From NCBI GenBank assembly GCA_035222895.1, contig JAVYIG010001046.1, positions 186,001 to 250,000 of the forward strand: a stretch of 64,000 bases of DNA. Direction: 5' to 3'. How positions within the stretch are numbered: position 1 is the first letter of the stretch; each line of letters starts with the position of its first letter. The stretch is from Strongylocentrotus droebachiensis. Its lineage: Eukaryota > Echinodermata > Echinoidea > Camarodonta > Strongylocentrotidae. Below are positions 12,678 to 27,400 of this stretch, piece after piece. Both the position numbers and the translations under genes were made by a program. Below the pieces are notes generated by a model. It saw nothing but the letters and a program-made list of their open reading frames with translations. It did no database searches and was not told the DNA's origin.

Positions 12678-15600
12678 GTGGTGATGGTGATGATGATGAT
12701 GATGATGATAATAATAATAATGATATAATGATAATAATAATGATAATAATAATAATAATGATTATATATGCTATTTTCATAATGTAATCCAATTTAATGT
12801 ATTAATCCTTATTATGTACCTTGTTACAAATTATTTAATTCACCTGTTATGAATAATTGTGCTTTAATAGTCAAATATATTAATTGTTGCTAGGTGGAAC
12901 AAACGTTACGACGTGTCATACCTAACAACACGTGATATATTTGCAATTAGCATTCTGACTACTGTAAACGCTGTGATTTTTGCGTGATTAATTTATCCCG
13001 CTGAGCGACCCAAAACATATTCGTAGGTTCTTAAATTTGCTTTACACTTCACTCCATTGTTCAAAACTCGCATAAGAAATCGTTTTTTTCGCGAGTTCTG
13101 ACATTCGTGCTTGCCGATCTAAGCGCAAAATCTGTGAATATTTCTACTTTTACAGTAGTGAAATACAATTATTTGTCACAGGTGAATGCGATAATTTGTA
13201 ACATGGCACTTAACAAAGATTTGTGCATTAAATATGATTAATTTTTCAAAAATGGTCCATTCAGCCATACTATATGTGTGTCCCTTCTACCCGTACAGTA
13301 TTGGCTACATATTGGCTTTGTCACAGGTGAATGAAATGATTTGTAACATGGGTCTTTACAAAGATCTGTGCATTATAAATATGATTACTTTTCGAAAAAT
13401 GGTCTTTTCAGCCATCGATATATGTCTGTCCCTTCTCTCCATACAGTATTGGCTGCATATTGGCTTTGTCACTAGTGAATGAAATAATTTGTAACATGGC
13501 GCTTTAACAAAGTTCTGTGCATTATAAATATGATTACTTTTTGAAAAATGGTCTGTTCAGCCATACATATATGTATCACTATGAACATGACTGACAAAGA
13601 AAGCGGACAAAATAAACAGTTCCTCAGGTAGACAAAGGAACATCCCTTCACTGCTATTATGTAAAAAGGTGAATATGCATGTGACACCTGTTCTACACAT
13701 TTTTACACAATAGCAGTGAAGGGATGTTCCTTTGTCTACCTGAGGAACTGTATATTTTGTCCGCTTTCTTTGTCAGTCATGTTCATAGTGTGTGTCCCTT
13801 CTCCCCACACAGTACTGGCTACCAGACACGTTTGGTTACTCCGCCCAGCTGCCTCAGATCTTAGCCGGTGGAGGAATGACGAGGTTTGTCACTCAGAAGA
13901 TGAGCTGGTGTCTTGTCAACAAGTTCCCTGTAAGTGGCTGCCAAAAATATGCATAATTTGCTTCATTATTTAGATCTCTATCAATTTCTGTTGTTTTCTC
14001 ATGTTAATTTATTCTGTAATTATGTAATTCTCTTCATTATTTTGATCTCTATCAATTTCTGTCATTTTCTCATGTTAATTTATTCTGTTATTATTTGTCT
14101 TGTTCTTTTTTTTATTGTGTCATTTATTATCTCTTGTTCTTGCCCCCCTGCTTCCACTGTCTACCCGATGTCTGATTCCCTCTTGGCCAATTGATTGCTC
14201 TACCTCTCTCTCTTTCTCTCTCTCTCCATTTATCTCTCTGTCTGTCTGTCTGTCTCTCTTCCTCCCTCTCGTATTCTTCCTCTCCTACACCCCTCCAATT
14301 TCTTTGCTTCCCTCTCTTGACCAATTTCTTGTTTTGCCTCTCTCTCTCTCTCTTTTTCTCTCTCTCTCTCCCTCTCTCTCTCTCTATCTCTATTTTTGTT
14401 TGTCTCTGTTTGTCTTCACGTTTTATACATGTAAGTAAGCGACCAGGGGACCAACAGCTTTAAGTCCTCTCCAAGGAACTTGGTAATGAGGATTAATGCC
14501 TTACCAAAGGACACTAGTGCATCGACTTGGTTTTAAACCCTGGACCTCTCGGTTACGAGACCACTGCTCTACCACTGAACCATCGCGCCTCTCTCTCTCT
14601 CTCTCTCACAAAGTATTTTCCTCTCTTTCTCTTACAGCACAGTACCTTCTGGTGGCAAGGTATAGATGGGACAAAGTGCCTCGCTCACTTCCCACCTACA
14701 GACACGTACCATGCGAGGGTCAAAGTTGAAGAAGTGAGTAAAGTTCCTTTTTCAAGTGGATTTCTTCAAGATTAAAACACATAGAAAAGCAATAAATGTA
14801 CCATTGTATTTAAATTAGTATACGATGTTAGTTATTTACATACATGCAAATGCATACATTGATATATAGTGTATTGCTCTCAAGATTGAAACAAACATAG
14901 AGAGACAGTGCTGCTAAAAGCAATAAATGTATAATTGTATTCAAATTAGTAGTCAATGTTAGTTATTTACATACCGGTACGTGCAAATTAATACACTAAT
15001 ACCTGTACATGCAAAATGTACTTTTGTCCTTTTCTCTCTTATCTACATGTATGCCCTCTCCTCATATTGATTATTCACATCTCTTTTTCTAATTACAATT
15101 TATTTATTTTGTCTGCCTTGTGCCATTGTGTTTCATGCTCTCTTGGGGAAGGATTATGGTTATTTATTATTTTATGACCTGTGACTGTTTCATCCGTCAG
15201 TCATGACCTAGTAAATGGTTTGCAATCTTCAAAAATAAGTTCAAGTTCAAGTTCAAGTTTTATTTCAATTCAAATCCATAAAAAACATATAAGATACAGA
15301 TTTATAGAAAACACAAAACACACACAAAATGGAAACATGCATGTCTACAAATATATCGGAATTATACAAAGTTAATCAGCAATAGAAATGAGTTGGGGAA
15401 ACTGCAAATAAAACCATAAGGTTCTGTCGAGGCAGCTCCCTGTTTTTAAAAGATACGTATACAAGTTCCAACAATTGGCTATACAAAATATAACAATAAC
15501 AAAACAGTGTACAAAACATAGGAGACATATTAACATGCAAATATTATTATAGATTTAAAAACAGATGAAGTATTTTTTTATTTTAGATTTAAAAGAGTTT

Positions 15601-18600
15601 AAGAAAGCAGTATCACGGATATCTCTGGGGAGAGAGTTCCATATTTTCGGGCCAGTGTGTCTAAAAGTAAATAAAGAATTTGTTGATGGACATTTTTCAA
15701 TAAAATAGTTATCAGGATTTCTAGTATTATAATTATGAACACATTTTTTACATTTCATCATAGTGGTAAGATTAATCGGCAGTTTATCAGTTTTATGTTT
15801 AAAAACCATGAGTGATATACAATATTGATTCAATTGAAAAATATTTAAAAACTGTAGTTGTTGAAATAATGGTATTGAATGGGCATTGAAATCAGACATA
15901 AGACATATTCTTACAATACGCTTTTGTAATATATGCAGTCATTGTAATCTCGTTGGGTATGTGATGCCCCATACAACATTACAATACATTAAACACAGTA
16001 AAACCATTGTATTATACAATAAAATCAAAATATGTAACTGGGAATCGTTTATTAAGGCCTGTCTGCACTAGTTTAGCCAGGAGGGATTAGACCGCCCAGC
16101 GTGCTCACTGACAGGTGGTTATCTCATCAAATCAGCTCTCGATTAACATAAGAAAAAGGGGATCATGGTGGACCAACGGTGACTGGTGACCCAAATCATT
16201 TTTTGTTTTTCCTATTTAAACTAAATGAGCATCTGTACATACTTCCTTGAATAGCTAGAACAGCTGCCTCTTTCAAATTATGAAATTAATATAAGAAATT
16301 TTAATATAAGATGATGACATAGATCCCAATCATGACCAGGCATTTATTTTGCCTAACACGTAGTTTTGATAATGGCTGGTCATTAGTAAAATCGTGTTAT
16401 AAAACACCATTTTCAAACAAATGAAACATAATCTTATAAAACAAAATATACACATACCCACACTCTGTACCTTCAAAACAGTCCAAACTGTGTCAATATT
16501 GTTTCTGAGATTTTAGAAGAACACATGTAAAGCTTCAATCAAAAGAGGGCGCCAGATGGCCCCATCAGTATTAAAAGCCACTCTCTCGTTACTATACCAA
16601 TCTGACTGTACTATCCTTTGTCGTCTGTCATTAAATGCCATTGAACCAAGCTTGAAACATGATGATAGCGGTGAAAGTTTGTAAATCCATGTAGGAAAGT
16701 GTTTGTAATACACCTATAACTCTATTATGCGTCTGCATACCGTGTTATGAACTGGAATTCACCTGTTTACTTTGAGAGTCAACTCCACGTATAGTCAGCC
16801 CCACTCATGTAAGTTTGTGTAGTGTTACTTGCATGCAAAGCATTGAAATTCGAGATCTCTGTCTGAATTGTTTGCTGTGGTGTACAACATGCCTGACACT
16901 GTGTCTCCTGAGGGTACTGAGGGTGATTTGCAAGGGGCCCATTTCGTAAAGCCTTCTGTCCAACCCCCTGGTCATTTCCATGCGGCTGCGGGAAATGTAG
17001 GTCTAGTTGAAGGGTGGAAAATCTGGAGACAGCAATGGGACAACTACACTATTCTCACAAACCTCTCCAAACAACCAGATCGGTACCAAACTGCACTACT
17101 ACTGCACAGTGTGGGACAAGATTGTCTGCGTGTCTACAACGGCATGAAGTTTGCTAATGCCGCTGAAAGTGTGAAATGCTCTGTGATACTGGATAAGTTT
17201 GATAAACATTTCCTTGGTGAGAGCAGAGAATTCTTTGAAAGATTCAAGTTCAATCAACGCAGTCAGGAAGATGGTGAATCTATTGAACAGTATGTGACAG
17301 CTCTGCGTACAATGAGTAAGACGTGTGGATTCTGTGACTGCATGAATGACAAATTGCTCGTTGATCGTGTTCTACTGGGAGTACGTGATGATCGTATGCG
17401 AGAACTACTCATCTCCAAATCTGATCTTGACCTCTCTACTGCCATTGATGTTTGTAAAGCAGTTGAAGCGACGTCTACTCACATGAAGGCGTTGAAAAGT
17501 GAGGAAATCAACAGGGTGAATCGAAAACCTTTCCCTAAACATGCTAAAACTGGAAGTGGAAAGCAGAAGTTTGTAAAGCAGAAGCCGAAAGAGCTCAAAA
17601 AGTGCAAGTTCTGTAATAAATCACACGAAATGAAGAAGGAATGCTGCCCTGCATGGGGTCAAAAGTGCAATGTGTGCCATAAGCCCAATCACTTCAAGGG
17701 ATCTGCAGTGTGTACTTCCAAGAGTGTTCACCAACTCGAAGATGATGAGTACTCCTCCACTGAAAGTATCAGTGTTGTACAGATAAATACAGTAAGTCCT
17801 GAAGATGGACCAATTTTTTGCAACATGCTACTAAATGGTCGAAGAGTACAGTTCCAGTTGGACTCTGGAGCAACAGTGAGTGTTCTCCCACAGAAGTTTC
17901 TGTCTGAAGAAGATGTAGTGAGAAATGAATGCATCCATCTCCGGATGTGGAACCACTCTCCGCTACTACGTGCTGTGGGAAAGTGCAAAGTCGTGACAAG
18001 GAATCCAGCTACTGGAAAAAAGTACAGGATTGACTATGTCATAGTTAAGGAGGATCTGACTCCACTGCTAAGCAAAACAGCTTCTGAGAAGATGCAGCTT
18101 ATCACTGTTCACTACGAATCTATGGAAATAGTCCACAACATATTTCCTGAGAATGTCTGCAACCTAGCTCCTGAGAATCTTCACAAAGAGTATCCTGTGG
18201 TCTTCTCATCCTCTGTGACTGGTACTCTGCCGGGGAACGATGTTCATCTGACTGTTATGGATGATGCTACCCCTAGTGTTCGTCCTGCTAGAGTGATACC
18301 AGAATCCTTGATAAGTATTGTGAAGGATGAACTTGATGCACTGCAGACAAGAGACCTGATTGAGGAAGTAAGTTCTCCAACTGACTGGGTAAGCCAGATG
18401 GCTGTTGTACAGAAGAAATCTGGTAAAGTGCGTGTGTGCTTAGACCCTAGACCACTCAATCTCGTGCTGAAAAGAGAACATTATCCTCTGCCTGTTCTCG
18501 ATGATATCCTGCCTCAACTGTCCAATGCAACGGTCTTCTCTATCTGTGATCTCAAAGATGGATATTTGCACTGTGTTCTTGACGACGACTCAAGTCTGCT

Positions 18601-21600
18601 AACTACCTTTGCAACACCATGGGGAAGGTATAAATGGAAACGTCTACCATTTGGCTTGAAGGTTAGCAGCGAAATCTTCCAAAAGAGACTTCATCTAGCA
18701 CTGGATGGTCTTCAAGGGGTACGATGTGTGGCAGATGACATCATAATCTGGGGTAACAGTGATGCTGAGCATGATACCCGACTACAGAGTCTTCTACAGA
18801 GATGTCAAACTGTTGGCATAGTGTTGAACAAGGAGAAATGCCAATTTCGACTGAAGGAAATCTCGTTCCTAGGCCACATAGTATCCAACTCTGGACTGAA
18901 AGCTGATCCATCCAAGATCGATGCAATCCTGAACATGAGTTCTCCAACCTGCAAGGATGACATCCATCGCTTACGTGGCATGGTCAATTATTTGGCCAGG
19001 TATCTGCCCAAACTATCTGATGTCATGAAGCCTCTCAATGACTTAACCCACAACAACTCTGCGTGGACTTGGGACTCCAACCATGACAAAGCCTTTAGGT
19101 TGCTGAAAGAGATGCTGATACAAGCTCCTGTGTTGGCGTTCTACAACCAAAGCAAGCCACTTCAAATCCAAACTGATGCCAGTGCTACAGGGTTAGGTGC
19201 TGTGATGCTACAGGATGGTCAACCAATAGCATATGCCAGTAGGATGCTGAGTGATCCTGAGACCAGATACTCTGTCATTGAGAAGGAGATGCTAGCAATA
19301 GTCTTTGCACTGGAAAAGTGGAATCAGTTCACTTTTGGTCGTAAGACAACAGTATATAGTGACCATAAACCACTGGAGTGCATTGTGAAGAAGGCCCTGG
19401 ACAAAGCTCCCAAACGCCTACAAGGAATGTTACTACGCGCCATGGCGTATGATGTTGAAGTGAAATACCTTAAAGGGAAGGACAACATCTTGGCTGATGC
19501 ACTAAGCCATGCTTCTCTTCCGTATGAGAGCGGACAGCATGATCTAGAGGTGGTGAATGCTGTCAAACTCTTGTCTCTCCCTGATGACAAGATAGCTGAG
19601 ATAAAGAGACAGACTACCCAAGATCCAACTCTCTCCCAGCTCAAAGACACCATACTTGATGGGTGGCCAGACAACAAGACAAAGCTTCCTTTGTCACTGA
19701 CTCCATACTTCAGTTTCAGAGATGAACTTTCGGTGACTGATGATCTGATTTTCAAGGGAGAACGGCTGGTAATCCCTAGCAGATGAGGCGACAGATCAAG
19801 GAGGAGTTACACATTGGCCACAATGGAGTCGAAGGAACTTTGAGAAGAGCCCGTGAATATGTCTATTGGCCAGGTATGAACAAGGAGATAAAGGAGTGGA
19901 TCCAGACATGCGAGACCTGTCAAGAAAACTCAGTCTCTCAACCTGCCCAACCTTTGATGTCTCATCCTATCTCTGACAGGCCATGGTCAAGAATTGGAAT
20001 CGATCTCTTCCATCATGATAACGAGAACTATCTCATTATGGTCTGTTACTACTCCAATTTCTTTGAGATAGAAAAGCTACAGAGGACGACTGCCCCCGCA
20101 GTTATCAAGCGACTGAAACGTCACATCGGACGCTCTGGAGTGCCAGAGATCATTGTCTCAGACAATGGACCTCCTTTCTCTTCAAGGGACTTTGCTGAGT
20201 TTGCCAAAGAGATGGGAATCAAGCATAACACCATCTCACCTCACAACAGCAAGGCAAATGGCAAGGCAGAGTCTGCTGTTAAGACTGCCAAAAGACTGCT
20301 TACCAAATGCAAGGACACTGGAGATAACGTTGATCTAGCCTTACTCAACGTTCGTAATACACCAACTCAAGGTACCCAGACCAGTCCTGCGCAAAGGTTC
20401 ATGGGTAGACGAACACGTACACTCCTACCCACCACAACTCAGTTGTTGATGCCTGATCGTGACTCAGGACCTGATGTCGAGAAACTCAATTCAAACCAGA
20501 GACGACAGGAGAAGTATTTCAACAGAAATACAAGGAAGCTCAAGGATCTTCCACTTGGAGCAACTGTACGTGTGAAACCATTCAACCATAGAAAGAAATG
20601 GAAGAAAGCGGTGATCCTGAAGAAACTAGACGATCGCTCATATGAAGTTCGCTGTGATGGTCAAACACTTCGTAGAAACAGAGAACATCTCAGAGCGACC
20701 TCATCCACGTCAGATACACTTGATCCTATTCCCAACATGTTTAACTGGGAATGCCAGGACAACAACCAACCCAAGGTGAGGACTACAGAGCAGCGTCAAT
20801 CTACCACTACAAGTCCTGTGAAGTTTTGCGGTGATGGTACATCTGAGACGCTTGACGAGAACAACACAAGCTCGCTGAGACGTTCAAACAGACAACGTCG
20901 AGAACCGCATAAGATGAAAGATTTCGTAACATTTTGAACACTTAAAAAGAGAACATTCGCGAGATACGTGAATGACATCACTTCATCTAACTCTGTTTGG
21001 ACATTTGAACTTTTTTTAAAATTTGAAGAAACTGGACTCTAAACACAATCCCAAATCTTCTGACACTATGAAGACCCACAAGAACTCCAAAGGACTCTGA
21101 TATTTTTTTGCTTTGAAATATTATTTTGTGCAGTTATATGATTGTAAAAGATCTCATAAACCAATCTTTTGATATTCTTTAATCTTTTATCTGTTTTGGT
21201 ACCAGGTTGATATTGACCTCCAAAATTGAGACATTCTCCGGCACAAAGCTCAAAGAGGGGAGGATGTGTCAATATTGTTTCTGAGATTTTAGAAGAACAC
21301 ATGTAAAGCTTCAATCAAAAGAGGGCGCCAGATGGCCCCATCAGTATTAAAAGCCACTCTCTCGTTACTATACCAATCTGACTGTACTATCCTTTGTCGT
21401 CTGACATTAAATGCCATCGAACCAAGCTTGAAACACAAACATCCTCGGCTACCGCCTCGGCGTGTTAGACTGTTCCAAAGGTACCTTGTGCGGGTAATTC
21501 TTACTAATGCTCTCGCTGCTGTGTATTATTTGTATACTTTATCACTCATAATCATTTACTATTTTGTATAAGGGTGCTTTTCCTTTGCAGTGTCTTGAAA

Positions 21601-24152
21601 ATGCTAAGAACCACCAAGACAAAGAATACTCCGATCACATCCTCATGGTCTATATGGCTTTAGAAAAGAGTATCTTTTAGCGCTCATTAAATAATTTTAT
21701 TTTTTCACTTATAATCATGAAATAGTTTTGTATAATGATCAATGCTTTTCCTTTGCAGTGTCTGAAGAATGCATCTAACCATCAAGACAAAGGACGCTCC
21801 GATCACAGCCTCATGCTCTATGGCTTCGGGGACGGGGGAGGTGGACCCACGTGAGTCAGCTTTAGAACTCGATCCCTGCTCACGCCCTGTCTTATAAACC
21901 ATTGCGAGTGATCTGGATCGATATTGAAAGTCCTCCAAGCAATCCCAACCTTTCTTAAATATAGAGTTGAGATGGATATTGAATTGTGATTAATTTAAAC
22001 CAAAAGGCCAGGGGCGCCCATTACAAAGAGCTCAATCGCAACTTATTTGCGATTAATATCAATTGCAAGTCTGTGCATAAGAGATAGGAGACTGCAAACT
22101 TGCGATTGATTGGAAGAAGTGCAACTTGCAATTAATTTGGATCAATCGCAACTCTTTGTAAGACAGGGTCCAGGTCTTTTCCATTGCATCCTGGCCCTCA
22201 AAGTCATGTTATGAACCCTAGATTCCTGTTTGCTTCCTGAAACCCTCTGCATAAAAACACACAAAATACCTTGTATCCCTATTTTGCTTACAGAGATTTG
22301 TACAAAATTTGCTCTAGAAGATTGTAGCATTGGATCCAGAATTCAAATTTGTGCGGTAAAAAAATTTGCCCATGGAGCAGATAACACCAGACTACATATC
22401 AAGCAATCTTTAATAATGCAAAATCCATCCTATCCTGACCTTTGACCTTTGACCTATACAGAAATGACATGCTGGAGCGGATGCAGAGACTGAAGGATGT
22501 GGACGGCATCCCGAGGGTCAAACCGTCCACCCCGAATGAATTCTTTTCAGCGATAGAGAAAGATGCAGGCAACCTGTGTACATGGGAAGGAGAGCTGTAC
22601 CTGGAATTACATCAGGGAACTTTCACCACGCAGGCAGAGGTAAGGTTGACACCTCCATATTTTGAATGGATCAAGCCACTTTTAGTTAGAGAACATGGTA
22701 CCCTAGACTCAGGCATTTGGTTTGCTAGGGGAGTTTAATCATATGTGCCTCAAGCATTTCAATCTCTTATTTTTTTAAAGTATAGTGAAGTGCACCAGTA
22801 TACAATTCTATGAATTGCATCAAATAGGCAGAGGTGAGAATTTCCCTCTATATCGTAAATGAAGGCCACTTTTAGTAGGAGAAGATTGTATTATAGACTC
22901 ATGCATTTGGCTTGATAGGGGAGTTAAAACATATTTGCCTCAAGTTGACCTTTTTTTTAGATAAAATTTAATTCACCAGTACACTAATATATATATATAA
23001 CTTGCTATTTATTAAAATTAACTAAATAGATGGTAAATCGTTTCTTATCTTACATTTATTTGACTGTAGGAGTACTCAATATTCTCGAGATATGTTTTAT
23101 GGAAACTATGGGCGATTCGGATGAAAATTGCAATATAAACATTCCATGTTGTAAGATTCCTGAACTCTGTCAAATCCCATTAACCCGTATCAGCATTTAA
23201 TTGTTATATAAAGCAAATCTGGGTGTAGGAATAAATCTTCAAAATTGATGTTCTCTCTAATATCTCATTCTGTTTTCTGTTATCTCTCTCATTTCTGTCT
23301 TTTTCCCTCTCTTGTTTCCATTCTCTTTCTCTACTCATCACTCTGCATATTACCCCCCCCCCTGCCCCTTCCCTTACCCTCTCACTCTCTTTCTCTCTCT
23401 TTTTATTTCTCTCTCTCTCTTCCTCTCTCTCTCTTCCTCTCCGCCTCTCTCTCTCTCTCGTTCTTGCCCTCCCTCTCCCACACTATGCCCACCCTTACCT
23501 TCATTTCCACCTCTCTCTCTATCTCTTGCTCTCTCTCCCCCTCCTTCCCTCTCTCCCCTCTTGCCCTCTCCTTCTTTCTCCCCTCCCCCTCTCTCTCTCT
23601 TTCTTGCCCTCTCTCTTCCATAATATGCCCTCTTTCTCCCCCTCCCTCTACCGGTATTCCAACTCTCTCTCCCTTCCTCGCACCCCCTCTCTATTTCTCC
23701 CTCTTTCTCCTCTCCGCCCTCTATCTCTCCCCCTTCTCCCCCTCTCTCAATAGATAAAGCGCCTGAATAGAAAGCTTGAGCACAAGTTCCAGCAGGTAGA
23801 GTTTCTCTCAGTCCTGCAACCCATTGGTAAGGAGGTCGTGACCCAGAAGACCATCTCAGAGAAATGGAAGAGGCTTCTCCTTCATCAGTTCCATGATGTT
23901 TTACCTGGGAGCTGCATTAGAGAGGTACATGTAAAGATGAAGATGAAATTGATATTAATGATTATTATGATAGTCATTGTGATGGTGACGATGATGATGA
24001 TGGTGATGATGATGGTGATGCTGATGGTGATGATGGTGATGGTAATGATGATTATGATGATGGTGATGATGATGATGGTGGTGATGATGGTGATTATGAT
24101 GGTGATGGTGATGATGATGATGGTGATGACGATGATGATGGTGATGGCAATG

Positions 24153-24184
<32 letters not shown>

Positions 24185-24411
24185 GATGGTGATGGTGATG
24201 GTGATGATGGTAATGATGATTATGATGATGGTGATGATGATGGTGGTGATGATGGTGATTATGATGGTGATAGTGATGATGATGGTGATGACGATGATGA
24301 TGGTGATGGCGATGATGGTGATGATGATGATGGTGACGATGATGGTGATGATGATGATGATGGTGATGATGGTGACGATGAGGGTGATGATGATGATGGT
24401 GATGATGATGG

Positions 24412-24442
<31 letters not shown>

Positions 24443-27400
24443 GATGGTGATGGTGATGATGATGGTGATGGTGATGATGATGATGATGATGGTGATGATG
24501 ATGGTGATAGAGATGATGATGGTGATGATGGTGATGGTAATGATGATGATGATGATGGTGATAATAATGATGATAGTGATGATGGTAATGATGGTGAAGA
24601 TGACTATGTTGATCATGATGATGGTGATGATGATGATAATAATTTATGATGATGTGGGATGAATATCACATGAAATCTCTTCTGAATGTCTGATTGTCGT
24701 TTGTTTGTATTCTGTTTCCAGGTAGTAGAGGATGCCCTTGGTGACATGAAAGCTTTGAGCGAGGAGCTGGATACGGAGAAGAAGAATCTTGTCAAAGCTC
24801 TGTCGACACACACTAAAGTGAGGCTTAACCACTTAGAGTTGTTCTTATTTATGTTTTATTGATTCAAAACAGAATCACAATATTTATTTAATTGGAGAGT
24901 CATTGACATTCAACAGTAATACAATAAATGAAATAAGAGAATTGAATGTCAGAATGTAAGTATAGTCACACAATGATGAAAGATAGATACAGCAGTGTTG
25001 CCAATTTAAAGAAAAGGTCAATCAATCTGTTTGATTGTGTTTTGGACAATGCCAAAATGACTTTATAAATAAACCAGTATTTCTTTAATGCCACGAGTTG
25101 TGCTGATGTTTTATTGATCCTGTTTGACTTACAACCAATCAAGTGTACTCATTTATTCTTCCATCAATCTCTTGTAATCTCATGCAGGGTGGAAAGCCAT
25201 CGTCGAAGGGCGGGTCAAAGGTCATTTGTAACAACCTGAGTTGGGATCGCACAGAGGTAATTGACCTCCGTCAGAGTTCATCGACCAGTGAGGCAGGGTC
25301 AAGCAGCGATGGTCCTACGCAGGCTAAGAAGACTAAGCGGACGAAAAATGAATCTGAAGCAGAGAAGAAATTTGGTGAGTGAAGCAAGTGCAGTAGACAT
25401 CTTTGTTCATCTTTATGCAGGGGAATTATAATGTTATTTTGTTATTGGGTGTAATCTTGGCAGTCTAACAACAATTGTGACAATTATTTTTTGTTGGTAT
25501 TTGTGGACCTAGTCGTGGTCACCATTCCCGCAATGTCCGTATAGACCGTTGCTCAGTGCTCCGTAGCCGACTAAGCAGCCAGTACTTTGCTATTCCAACC
25601 AATGTATTTTGTTATTTTTACTTATGTACCTGTAATGAATTATGCCTTATCTTGTTCATCTTAAATCCTGCATTCCTTCTACACTTCACCCTTTGTCTGA
25701 CTTCAAACTCATATTTCATTCGTTCTCTATCTACTTCTTTTGTTCTTCTTATGTTGCACTTTGCCAAAGTTGAAAGAATTACTTATGTTGTATTGTTACT
25801 GGGCAAATATCTCGTATTTACGGTAGTTCAGGGATGCATTGCTTTGTATTTGTTAGACAGCAGAAGAAAAAGAAAAGGGTTATGTTTTATGTTAACATGT
25901 ATAAGCATATATTTTTCCATGTATTTCATGCTTCTACATTTCTGGTCCTATTCCTTCCGCACCTTTTCTTTCCTAAACTTTCCCGTTTTTCTCTACTCCT
26001 CTTCTGTTCTTTCTCTCTACTATTGTACATAGATCATTTTGTTGTTATATCTAAGTGTATATACATGTACTTTAAGGAGTTTTAAGTATTTGTATACTTT
26101 TTTCGAAAGATTATTACGATGAAGTGTTATTATTTTGTTTTGTTAAAGAGTGGTCCGAGGACAGCCCACACTTGGGAGGGGCTGTGTAGCATAACTAGCC
26201 CAGTAATTTAGTAAGACGTAGAGGGCGTTACAGTTAATTGTGAAATATATACATGTACATCGTGAGATGTGAGTCGGTCCACGTTTAGCTGTCGTCGCGA
26301 CAGGTACGTCGCAAGGAACGAGTAAAGTTACTTGAACTGCAGATACTGTGCAAGTGTTGTTTCTTTAGTCCTGTCAGACATTCAGTGATTGCAGGAGTAA
26401 GTGAATGAGAGCTAGTCCACGTTATTTCTTACACGATATACTTTTGTGAGAGCCCACTGAGAGATATAGTTGATGAATGATTGTCGAGAGCGTGAACCGG
26501 GTTTTGAGAGACTGCAAGGCAGAACGCTACCCCGGCAGAGCCCGGTTACGCCACAGTATCCTGAGACCTAGTCCTAGTCCTAAGCCCAAAGATTTAACTA
26601 CGACTGTATCCTGAGACCTAGACCTAGTCCTAGGCCCAAAGATTCAACTAAGACAGTATCCCGAGACCTTGTCCTAGGCCCAAAGGTCCATCAAAGACAA
26701 TATCAGAAGACCTAGCTGACTGATTATTGAGAGAAATCTTTCATCTAACAAAAAATTGTAACAATTATTTTATGTTGGTATTTGTAGCCCTGGTCAACAT
26801 TCCTGCCATGTCCGTGTCGACCGTTACTCAGTGCTCCGTAGCCTCCAAACCCATCGTCCCTGCTCAGATCAAAGTTTTCAACGATGGGTACAAGCTGTGG
26901 AATGAACACCTAGTGGCCTTTGTAGACTCCTGCGGGAGATTGACACAGATGAATCTGAGTGAGCCTGGCTGGCAGACCAGAGGAACTGAACCTGTCTATC
27001 AGAAACCGTTAGTCTTTTTTCTTTCCTTTTTTGTTGTTCAACCTTCTTTTAAGACACGATGTATTAATACACCACCTCAAAAACCATCGCTGCAACATTT
27101 TATGTATAAATATATATCTGGACCTCTAGGAAGAACAGAGCCCTTTTAATAATGGCTTTAAATAGAGCATTCCAGTTTTTTTAAATTTCTTAATAAGTAT
27201 TAAATTTGTTAATTGTATTCTTGTATGTATTTGAATTTTTGTAAAGAAAATAAGACAGAACCTAACCAAACATTAAACCTTAAAAGCTTATCGTAAGAAT
27301 TCAGAAATGCAAAGTGCGCAAAGCTTAGCTACTTTATTTTGCAATCACAGTTTTATTGAGAGATTTACTGCCTCATGCCCGCACTGGGATGTAGTCATCC

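Larger units (their letters stand above)
16484..21440 (+). mobile_element. Ty3/Gypsy LTR retrotransposon with 5-bp target-site duplication
   Basis: An element of 4,947 bp bounded by two 171-bp LTRs (16,489-16,659 and 21,265-21,435), each starting TG and ending CA. The target-site duplication CAAAC lies on both sides (16,484-16,488 and 21,436-21,440). The LTRs differ at two positions, so the insertion is recent. Internally it has gag-pol in two overlapping frames and a purine tract before the 3' LTR. It sits in MAN2C1 intron 10 in the sense orientation. Domain order PR-RT-RNase H-integrase is that of Ty3/Gypsy. The short LTR and sequence style suggest the Mag/SURL-like urchin lineage, which is inference. 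Confidence 0.95.

Noticed and set aside
14436..14589. Functional tRNA-Thr gene
   Set aside because: The T-arm and acceptor 3' half do not pair and an unrelated tail follows, so it is a SINE.
23838..24662. Long methionine/valine-rich and isoleucine/threonine-rich open frames
   Set aside because: They are translations of the GAT/GGT microsatellite. Only the first ~29 codons overlap true exon 13 coding sequence.
25556..26032. 158-residue hydrophobic frame
   Set aside because: No recognised family. It starts in the exon 16 pseudo-copy and lies in a likely LTR-element remnant. Composition follows AT-rich DNA.
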